Shown: positions 33,036 through 39,173 of the stretch, in pieces
How positions within the stretch are numbered: the first letter of the stretch is position 1
How the letters are laid out: each line of letters opens with the position of its first letter
From: Romeriopsis navalis LEGE 11480
GTDB taxonomy: Bacteria > Cyanobacteriota > Cyanobacteriia > Leptolyngbyales > Leptolyngbyaceae
Length of the DNA: 39,173 bases
Direction: 5' to 3'
Assembly: GCF_015207035.1 (NCBI RefSeq)
Contig: NZ_JADEXQ010000059.1
Coordinates: 1-39,173, forward strand
Position numbers and translations under genes: made by a program
Notes under the pieces: generated by a model
What the model saw: only the letters and a program-made list of their open reading frames with translations
What the model was told of the DNA's origin: nothing
Databases searched by the model: none

Positions 33036-33935
33036 TTAAAAAAGCAATTTTGCTTCTGTAAAGAAGAGTGGATTATCCCTTATCCCAGCACCACCAGCTT
33101 CCACAACTTGATATTCCAAAAAAATATCTTCATATCCTTGAACATCAAGGACAACAGATGCAATCTGGCGCTCAACATATTTCACTTGTCCTGACCACAA
33201 CAGTTTTCCATCCGCAGAAATTTTTACGAGATAAGTCAAGGTGTTGGTACCTGAAGACCAATCGCCTAATCCAAATTGAAGAAAAACACCTTTAGCTGGT
33301 TTAGTGTTCTTTAAGCTAAATGCAACTCGCGTCGAATTTGTGCTATTTGCTCTTAGTTGGAAAGTGGATTTGTACTTCTTCTTTTGAATGAAGACGTCTC
33401 TGGTTTGAGACTTAAAGTATCTACTACCAAAGCTCACATCAGATATTAGGATCGCATCATCAAATTTTCCGATACTAGGGGGTTTCGATGTATATTCCTT
33501 TCCAGCATTAAAACCAGCTAGTTCACTATTATCTTTATAGATGTTAAGCGTTACATTGCCGCCAGCCGTTATGTTACTCCCCACAGACTGACTAGAGTCT
33601 TCTTGCTTAATCTGACTTTTTTCATTGGCAATAACAGGGTTAGTATCACCGTTATCCTCACCTTTGACAGAGATTGTGTTGTCTTTTTGGGGCGCTGTTG
33701 TCTGATTAACAGTAGTTTGAGTTGTCTCAGTTTTGGGCGAATTCACATCTCCGCCGACACGACTAGCAGTCAAATTCACTGGGTCAAATCGAAATACATT
33801 AACAACTACATGCCAGAGACCAGCTCCAGCAAGTGCAGCCACGATGATCCCAGAAACAAATCCGAGCTTGAAAGTATTGAAACGATTCCGAGGTTTTTGG
33901 GGCGGAAATTCCTTCTCTTTCGGGGGGGCTTGCAT
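33036..33935 (-). CDS. Membrane-anchored protein with NPCBM-like carbohydrate-binding domain, AT-rich
   Basis: Protein of 299 residues, not firmly recognised. A short Pro/Lys-rich cytoplasmic N-terminus is followed by one transmembrane helix (about 26-49, FVSGIIVAALAGAGLWHVVV). A Thr/Gln/Asn-rich linker spans about 60-125. The C-terminal beta-rich domain (about 150-299) has the pattern of NPCBM modules: TYLVKISADGKLLWSGQV, then VVLDVQGYEDIFLEY, then FFTEAKLLF. In that family the domain binds glycans. The gene is clearly more AT-rich than its neighbours (hand-counted lines 35-42% GC against about 52%) and its surroundings lack CGATCG, suggesting recent acquisition. A small palindrome plus T-run overlaps its stop. 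Confidence 0.55.
   Translation of the reverse strand: MQAPPKEKEFPPQKPRNRFNTFKLGFVSGIIVAALAGAGLWHVVVNVFRFDPVNLTASRVGGDVNSPKTETTQTTVNQTTAPQKDNTISVKGEDNGDTNPVIANEKSQIKQEDSSQSVGSNITAGGNVTLNIYKDNSELAGFNAGKEYTSKPPSIGKFDDAILISDVSFGSRYFKSQTRDVFIQKKKYKSTFQLRANSTNSTRVAFSLKNTKPAKGVFLQFGLGDWSSGTNTLTYLVKISADGKLLWSGQVKYVERQIASVVLDVQGYEDIFLEYQVVEAGGAGIRDNPLFFTEAKLLF
33038..33055 (-). terminator. Weak terminator overlapping the stop of the AT-rich gene
   Basis: AAGCAA (33042-33047) and TTGCTT (33050-33055) are inverted, with an A-run at 33038-33043 that reads as T on the minus strand and merges with the TAA stop (33036-33038). The stem is short. Confidence 0.4.
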
Positions 33936-34278
33936 AAATCAATATCCAAAATTACGTAGTGCAGACTTTCAAGGAGCACGCATCTTTACTCTAGCATTTT
34001 GAAACTAAGTATATGTGCTCAAAGCAAAATTTCTGAACGAACGTGAATATAAATCAGACAGTTCTATTTCTAGCTGTTTAACCACTTGCCCTATGACAAT
34101 ACCCAATGTTAAAGCGATTGATTTTTGTATAAAAAAAGACATCAAAATCCGGCATAAAATACAGCTAGAGATTGATGTCTGTTCAAGTTAATTACCTAAT
34201 CAATGCTATTTCCAGCTTGAAATAGACGTTGAAAGCAATTATTTCTAAAAACAAGCCTCGTATCATTTTTTACTTGTT
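33936..34278. other. AT-rich spacer between glpK and the orphan membrane protein gene
   Basis: 343 bp of AT-rich DNA without CGATCG sites. It contains the glpK terminator and, near 33940-34080, the presumed promoter of the minus-strand orphan gene. No gene was recognised. Confidence 0.5.
34131..34180 (-). terminator. Rho-independent terminator of the glpD-glpK operon
   Basis: A 9-bp stem (34137-34145 with 34172-34180) with a 26-nt loop, followed on the minus strand by seven T (A-run 34131-34137). It lies about 100 nt past the glpK stop codon. Confidence 0.75.
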
Positions 34279-35775
34279 CTATTCCCAGTTTTTGGTGCGT
34301 TCAACCGCTTTTAACCATGTTTGGAAATTGGCTTGGGCGGTGGCGGCATTTTCGCTGGGTTCAAATACCTTGTCGATCTTCCGGCTATTGATCAACGTAT
34401 GGTAATCATCCCAAAATCCACTGGCCAGACCCGCACCGAAGGCCGCACCTTGGGCGGTTGCATCAAGAACGACAGGCCGCTCGACGGGAATACCTAAAAC
34501 ATCGGCTTGGAACTGCATCAGGAAATTGTTCTGGCAGGCCCCACCATCAACTTTCAGGGTCTTAATCGGACTACCACAATCCTCATTCACCGCTTGCACC
34601 ACATCGCGCACTTGGAAGGCGATCGCCTCTAACACGGCCCGAATCAAATGCGCTTTACCGCTCCCACGAGTCATGCCAAAGAATGCCCCCCGCGCATCCA
34701 TATCCCAATGGGGCGCACCCAAACCACTCAAGGCTGGGACAAAGTAAACACCGGCATTGTCTTCCACCGATAACGCCAGATCTTCCGTCTCCGCCGCATT
34801 TTCGACAAACTTCAGCTCATCCCGCAACCACTGAATACAAGCCCCTGCTGTGAACATACTGCCTTCGAGCGCATGGAGGACAGTGCCTTTGCTCGATTCG
34901 GTCCAGGCGATCGTCGATAACAGTCGATGTTTCGATGTGGCAATGCCTTTACCCGTTTGTGCCACGAGAAATGCTCCAGTGCCGTAGGTACACTTGAGCA
35001 ATCCCGGCCGATCGCAGCCGTGGGCAAACAATGCCGCCTGCTGATCTCCAAAGATCGTCCGCACGGGAATTTCTGCCCCACAAACGGCAGCATCAGTTTT
35101 GCCAAAGTCGCCCAGGCTCGATCGAATCTCCCCCATAAAGTGATGCGGCAGATTGAACAGGTCGAGTAATGTCGTATCCCATTGACGCTCTTTCAGGTTG
35201 TAGAGCATGGTGCGGCAGGCATTGCTATCATCAGTCGCATGGACTTTGCCGCCCGTAAGATTCCAGAGCACCCAGGTATCAACCGTGCCCGCAATCACAT
35301 TATTCAAATCAACATCGGGCTTGTTCTGCTTCACCCAGTCCAGCATCCAGGAGAGCTTACTCGCAGAGAAATAGGCATCCAGCACTAAGCCGGTGCGTTC
35401 TTGAATCTCCGGCGCTTTGCCCTGTTCGCGCAATTTATTACAGAGGTCTGCCGTGCGACGGTCCTGCCAGACGATCGCGTTATGCAGTGGCTGGCCCGTG
35501 GTTTTATCCCAGAGGACGCAGGTTTCGCGCTGCACCGTCAGGCCCATCGCCGCAATTTGGCTCGGCTCAATCTTGGCATCGGCGATCGCCTGTTTCATCA
35601 CCGTTTGGGTATCGGCCCAGATCTCACTGGCATCATGCTCCACCCAAGCTGGCTGAGGATAATGCTGCGTCAGTTCTTGATATGCCTGGGCGATCACCGC
35701 ACCACTATGGTCAAACACCAGCGCCCGGTTGCCCGTGGTGCCCAAGTCCAATGCCAAAATATATTGCGTACTCAT
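34279..35775 (-). CDS. glpK: Glycerol kinase
   Basis: FGGY-family kinase making glycerol-3-phosphate from glycerol and ATP, 498 residues from the ATG at 35775. That Met begins STQYILALDLGTTGNRALVFD, the standard N-terminal phosphate-binding strand. An upstream ATG at 35856 would add 27 unrelated residues. The family segments WVEHDASEIW, IVWQDRRTAD and DGGACQNNFLMQFQADVLG, with ATAQGAAFGAGLASGFW, are all present. The first loop reads DLGTTGNR rather than the common DQGTTSSR, a mild difference. It lies 137 nt downstream of glpD on the same strand, and the two probably form one operon ended by the hairpin at 34131-34180. Confidence 0.95.
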   Translation of the reverse strand: MSTQYILALDLGTTGNRALVFDHSGAVIAQAYQELTQHYPQPAWVEHDASEIWADTQTVMKQAIADAKIEPSQIAAMGLTVQRETCVLWDKTTGQPLHNAIVWQDRRTADLCNKLREQGKAPEIQERTGLVLDAYFSASKLSWMLDWVKQNKPDVDLNNVIAGTVDTWVLWNLTGGKVHATDDSNACRTMLYNLKERQWDTTLLDLFNLPHHFMGEIRSSLGDFGKTDAAVCGAEIPVRTIFGDQQAALFAHGCDRPGLLKCTYGTGAFLVAQTGKGIATSKHRLLSTIAWTESSKGTVLHALEGSMFTAGACIQWLRDELKFVENAAETEDLALSVEDNAGVYFVPALSGLGAPHWDMDARGAFFGMTRGSGKAHLIRAVLEAIAFQVRDVVQAVNEDCGSPIKTLKVDGGACQNNFLMQFQADVLGIPVERPVVLDATAQGAAFGAGLASGFWDDYHTLINSRKIDKVFEPSENAATAQANFQTWLKAVERTKNWE

Positions 35776-35892
35776 AAACCCTATGCCTAATAGCTGAAGC
35801 GCTTTCACTGCTCTGAGCTTAGGCGTTCCAGCCCCCAGGCTGGGATTATTTAGCAAAGATTTAAGTTCTCTATGAACCTTTCCGGCGATGCC

Positions 35893-35930
35893 TTACGCAT
35901 TGACCATCAGCGTTACGCATTCGCCATCAG
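35893..35930. repeat. 20-bp-period tandem repeat across the glpD stop codon
   Basis: TTACGCATT(G/C)(A/G)CCATCAG occurs at 35893-35910 and 35913-35930. The unit at 35913-35930 encodes the last residues LMANA and the TAA stop of glpD. The other unit lies just past the stop. Confidence 0.9.
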
Positions 35931-37619
35931 ATTGCGATCGCGGCTCTGGTAATCATCCAGCGCAAAGTCGGGAATGCAGTTTTCCCGCATAAATTGCTGG
36001 TATTGCTCGGCGGCCCGATCGCAGCGCGCCTGATCCCAACCGCAATACCGATTTAGCGTCTGCTTCAGCAGTGGCAAAATCGGGTAGCCGTAATCCGTCG
36101 ACATCGCGAGCATCGTCCGGCGATGAATAATATCGAGAATCGTTTCGGCATATTCCGACTGCACCGCAAAGACGATCTGCGCCCGGATGCTGGGCTGATT
36201 CGGGTCAATCCGTTCCGCCAGTTCCGGCGACTGATCAACCAATTGCAGAATTTCCGTCGCCCTGGCACCGTAGAGGCCAAAGAGGTGATCGATCGATTCT
36301 AGAGAAATGCGGTTTTGGTATTGACCGATCGCCGCCTGAATCCGTACATCATTCGGATGCACTGCACCCGGTAGAGGCCGATGCTTAGTGGGACATTCCG
36401 GGGCTTTCTGTTCCCGCCGCGCATAGACTTGATCAACCACTTCTTCGCCGACTTGCCGATACGTGGTGATCTTGCCGCCAATCAGGGAAATCAGGTTGCC
36501 CGCACCATCTTCGGCATGGTCGTACAGCACATGACTGCGGGTAATGCTGCTGGTCTTTTGGCCGGGTTGGGCGGCGGGCAAGGGCCGCACACCCGAATAG
36601 GTAAATTTGATCGAAGCCCGCGAAAGCTGCGCGGTCGGGATAATCAGATTGGTTTCCTTAATCAGATAATCAATCTCGTTATCATTGGCTTTGATGCGGC
36701 TCAAGCTATCGCTGTAACGTAAATCTGTCGTGCCGATCAGCACTTTACCCAGCCACGGCACAATGAAGAAGGGACGACCATCCGACTTCGCTTCAACATA
36801 GAGCGCCGAATCCATCGGCATACCGGGAAACGGCTCCACCACGATATGGCTACCCTTCGTCGGGCCAATCTTGGGCGCATCACTGATCGCGTAGTTTTCT
36901 TTGCCTTTGCGGCCGCGTTGCAAAACCGCATCTACCCAAGGACCAGCGGTATTCACCACGAGGCTTTGGGGACCACACTTGACGATGAACTGTTCACCCG
37001 AGACTTGATCGCGGCAGGTGAGGTGCGTGACTTGCTGATTTTCGAGATGGAGTTCGATCGCTTCTGCATAGTTCAGCACCGCCGCGCCCGCTGCTTCGGC
37101 ATCCAGCACGTTCTCCAGGGAGAGCCGCTCCGCATGGGCCACCTGGGCATCGTAGTATTGCGCCGCTCCCGCTAAGTTCTCCGGCTCAATTTCGCGGAAT
37201 AGCTGCTGGCAAGTTGCCGAGGGCAACATCCGATGATTCGGCAAAGTTTTGTCATAGCTTAGAACATCGTAGAGCGTCATGCCCGCTTGGACTTTCCAGT
37301 AGGGGCGGGAGCGATCGCGGTAAATCGGAATTGTCAGCAGCAGTGGCTTCACCAAATGCGGAGCCGTGTGGAGCAAGATCTCCCGTTCCCGCAGGGATTC
37401 GCGCACCAAATTGACTTCAAAATATTCTAAGTAGCGCAGACCGCCGTGGACTAAGCGCGTCGACCAGCTGGTTGCTCCACCGCAGAAATCGCCTTTGTCA
37501 ATTAGTAACGCTTTGAGGCCGCGCAGTGCCGCATCTCGCACCACCCCCGCACCATTAATCCCGCCACCAATCACGATGAGGTCGTAGGTTTGATTCGCGA
37601 TCGCTCGGAGATCTCTCAT
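35913..37619 (-). CDS. glpD: FAD-dependent glycerol-3-phosphate dehydrogenase
   Basis: Membrane-associated flavoenzyme oxidising glycerol-3-phosphate to dihydroxyacetone phosphate, passing electrons to quinone; 568 residues. The dinucleotide-binding motif DLIVIGGGINGAG is at 13-25. It is followed by LLIDKGDFCGGATSWSTRLVHGGLRYLE, the typical FAD/substrate region. GVRPLPAAQPG and LISLIGGKITTYR mark the C-terminal part of the oxidase fold, and a helical C-domain (about 390-560) follows. It is the first gene of the glpD-glpK operon. The promoter should be in the 603-bp divergent region shared with the sugar-binding protein gene. G3P made or used here could also feed lipid or glucosylglycerol synthesis (inference). 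Confidence 0.95.
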   Translation of the reverse strand: MRDLRAIANQTYDLIVIGGGINGAGVVRDAALRGLKALLIDKGDFCGGATSWSTRLVHGGLRYLEYFEVNLVRESLREREILLHTAPHLVKPLLLTIPIYRDRSRPYWKVQAGMTLYDVLSYDKTLPNHRMLPSATCQQLFREIEPENLAGAAQYYDAQVAHAERLSLENVLDAEAAGAAVLNYAEAIELHLENQQVTHLTCRDQVSGEQFIVKCGPQSLVVNTAGPWVDAVLQRGRKGKENYAISDAPKIGPTKGSHIVVEPFPGMPMDSALYVEAKSDGRPFFIVPWLGKVLIGTTDLRYSDSLSRIKANDNEIDYLIKETNLIIPTAQLSRASIKFTYSGVRPLPAAQPGQKTSSITRSHVLYDHAEDGAGNLISLIGGKITTYRQVGEEVVDQVYARREQKAPECPTKHRPLPGAVHPNDVRIQAAIGQYQNRISLESIDHLFGLYGARATEILQLVDQSPELAERIDPNQPSIRAQIVFAVQSEYAETILDIIHRRTMLAMSTDYGYPILPLLKQTLNRYCGWDQARCDRAAEQYQQFMRENCIPDFALDDYQSRDRNLMANA

Positions 37620-38222
37620 GCGGGCTTACCTTTAGTTCAATGATGTTCGGGATTTTCACATAGCCTAATCAGCCAGACCGTAATTGTCGCGACTCTTTTG
37701 GGAGATATTGCAACTACTGACGCCGATTGAACTCCTGCTCAACTCAATTATGCCCAGTGGATTTGGGCGGTTTTACCATTCGATACGAACTTCTTAAGGA
37801 ACGATTCCATGTTTGGGAGAAATTCCCGTGAATGCCCCATTAAGCAATTGATCGAGTGGGTTTTGACATTAGGCATAGCCAACTACATAGCGATCGTTAT
37901 GTCCGGCTGTTGTGGGGGACCGATAAGCTAGAAGCATTCGCGGTTGGGCATATGCGACTTGGGTGACGATTGAGACTCCATCGCTCACATCGGGGATCGT
38001 CGCCTATCCTTGAATGATAAGGCTTCACCTTAGTTACATTTCTTTGTCAAAGGTTGCCTTCATTTACTTAAAAGTAGTGCAATTGAAACGAACGAATTTT
38101 CAGTGTGCGATGGTTTAAGAAATTTGGTTGGCGATCGGCATTGTCACCCGTGGCAGTCGTGGCTCCAGATCGTGCTTTGACAAGACCACGTTTTGATCTA
38201 AATGTTAGTTCCGTAGATATTC
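37620..38222. promoter_or_regulatory. Divergent regulatory region between glpD and the sugar-binding protein gene
   Basis: 603 bp with no recognised gene. TTGACA occurs near 37864, with weak TACATA/CATAGC-like sequence downstream, a possible promoter toward the binding-protein gene but far from its start. A 39-codon frame (37809-37928) is open but unlike anything I know. A regulator of both transcription units could bind here; no operator is evident. Confidence 0.4.
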
Positions 38223-39173
38223 ATGAATCAATTTAAACGATATCCCACATGGCTAACGCGATCGTTGCCAGCCGCCTTGATGGGTTTGCTGTTGGTCGTC
38301 GTCATTACCCTTGTTTCTGGAGTGTTCCCAGGGTTTGCCCAAGCGAAGATTCCTGTGACGATGATGCTGGCCTCCCAGGAATTACCCAGTTGGAAGCCTG
38401 TAATTGCTGAATTTGAGCAGCAAAATCCCGACATTAAGATTAATGCGATCGAAGGTCCTAGTGCCACGAATTTAGTCGAAGACCTCTACACTTCGGCCTT
38501 TTTGCTGGGGGATTCGCCCTACGATCTGGTCTATATGGATATCGTGTGGGTGCCGAAATTTGCGGCTGCAGGGTGGCTAATGCCGCTGAACGATAAAGTC
38601 CCAGAAGACGAACTAAAGGATTTCCTCAAGGCCGATCTAGCTGGTGGCAGCTATAACGGCAATCTCTATCGTTTGCCTGCGCGCTCCGATGCGGGAATGC
38701 TTTACTACCGCAAGGATTTACTCGACGAAGCAGGCCTGCAGCCACCGAATACGGTGCCGGAACTGCTAGCCGCCGCTCGTAAAGTCCAAGGCGCCGATAA
38801 GGTGAAGTGGGGCTACGTTTGGCAGGGCCGTCAATACGAAGGCTTACCGGCCATGTTTGTGGAAGTACTCAAAGGCTTTGGAGGGTCTTGGGTTGACTCC
38901 GAAACCCTCAAGGTGGGTCTGGATACCCCCGAATCGATTGCCGCTTTACAATTCCTGCTTGACACCGTCAAAGATGGGATTGCCCCTCCTGGTGTGACCA
39001 CCTATCAGGAAGAAGAGACCCGTCGTCTGTTCCAAAGTGGTGAATCACTCTTCCTACGTAATTGGCCCTATGTTTGGCCGTTGGCCAATGCCGAAGATTC
39101 GCCGGTGGCGGGCAAGATTGGGTTGAAGCCGATGATTGCGGCCCCGGGATTTGAGAGTGGAGCTTGCCAAGGG
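38223..39173 (+). CDS. Sugar ABC transporter substrate-binding protein (5' part, runs off window)
   Basis: Extracellular solute-binding protein family 1. 317 codons are visible from the ATG at 38223 with no stop before the window end, so the gene is incomplete. Signal peptide about 1-41, with hydrophobic core AALMGLLLVVVITLVSGVF and cleavage at AQA|KIP; there is no lipobox Cys. The mature part shows the fold landmarks SQELPSWKPVIAEFEQQNP, YDLVYMDIVWVPKFAAAGWL, YRLPARSDAGMLYYRKDLL, GGSWVDSE and FQSGESLFLRNWPYVWP. Relatives bind maltose, trehalose or, in cyanobacteria, glucosylglycerol (GgtB type). It is divergent from glpD. Permease genes are expected just beyond the window. Confidence 0.92.
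   Translation, partial: MNQFKRYPTWLTRSLPAALMGLLLVVVITLVSGVFPGFAQAKIPVTMMLASQELPSWKPVIAEFEQQNPDIKINAIEGPSATNLVEDLYTSAFLLGDSPYDLVYMDIVWVPKFAAAGWLMPLNDKVPEDELKDFLKADLAGGSYNGNLYRLPARSDAGMLYYRKDLLDEAGLQPPNTVPELLAAARKVQGADKVKWGYVWQGRQYEGLPAMFVEVLKGFGGSWVDSETLKVGLDTPESIAALQFLLDTVKDGIAPPGVTTYQEEETRRLFQSGESLFLRNWPYVWPLANAEDSPVAGKIGLKPMIAAPGFESGACQG

Noticed and set aside
33603-33959. 118-codon ORF antisense to the AT-rich membrane protein gene
   Set aside because: It is a shadow of the minus-strand gene, which has a sensible anchor-plus-domain layout; the antisense product has no features.
37809-37928. 39-codon ORF with a hydrophobic stretch and SGCCGG
   Set aside because: Too short and unlike known small cyanobacterial membrane proteins; no supporting context.

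Overview
The window looks like chromosomal DNA of a cyanobacterium with roughly 50-54% GC, probably a filamentous or unicellular Leptolyngbya/Synechococcales type. Three things point there: many copies of the HIP1 octamer GCGATCGC and its CGATCG core (e.g. 401-408, 3761-3768, 4805-4812, 17319-17326); cyanobacterial family markers (CrtR carotenoid hydroxylase, a DHNA-CoA hydrolase of phylloquinone synthesis, a COP23 protein, DUF4079, a SigG-like ECF factor); and PTPA-CTERM surface proteins. The genus cannot be fixed from sequence reading alone. No tRNA, rRNA, CRISPR array, intact insertion sequence or prophage was found.

Layout. 1-4.7 kb (minus strand): rhomboid protease, DUF4079 membrane protein, O-antigen-ligase-like protein, and a glycosyltransferase-2/gamma-glutamylcyclotransferase pair. 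4.9-8.4 kb: dnaE as a single uninterrupted gene with an empty split-intein site. 7.8-11.4 kb: a tandem segmental duplication. The 3' end of dnaE, a PTPA-CTERM gene and about 450 bp of its upstream DNA are present twice, and the second dnaE end survives as a deleted remnant. 11.5-13.7 kb: ECF sigma/anti-sigma operon divergent from an L,D-transpeptidase. 14-17.9 kb: WecB/TagA/CpsF glycosyltransferase, then two divergent genes for a metallo-beta-lactamase-fold protein and a site-2-protease-fold protein, both of which have lost their metal-binding signatures. 18-20 kb: DUF815 AAA+ ATPase followed by the DHNA-CoA hydrolase, which sits behind two stop-start-coupled six-codon mini-ORFs. 20-24.6 kb: lipoprotein alpha/beta hydrolase, phosphohexomutase, pyruvate kinase. 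25-29.3 kb: secreted zinc phospholipase-C-like protein, COP23 protein, crtR. 29.4-31 kb: two tandem paralogous small membrane proteins of unknown function. 31.2-39.2 kb: GH13 glucosidase, an AT-rich orphan gene with a carbohydrate-binding-like domain, glpK and glpD, and the 5' part of a sugar ABC-transporter binding protein that runs off the window end.

How genes may work together. glpD-glpK form a glycerol/glycerol-3-phosphate operon flanked by a GH13 enzyme and a sugar-binding protein, compatible with uptake and turnover of a glucoside such as a compatible solute (inference). The glycosyltransferases, O-antigen ligase and PTPA-CTERM proteins point to cell-surface and exopolysaccharide functions.

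The most unusual structural features are the dnaE/PTPA-CTERM duplication, whose non-coding leaders are better conserved than the protein middles; the mini-ORF cascade before the thioesterase; and a recurrent habit of short 16-21 bp tandem duplications at or across stop codons, which in one case appears to have rewritten a C-terminus.
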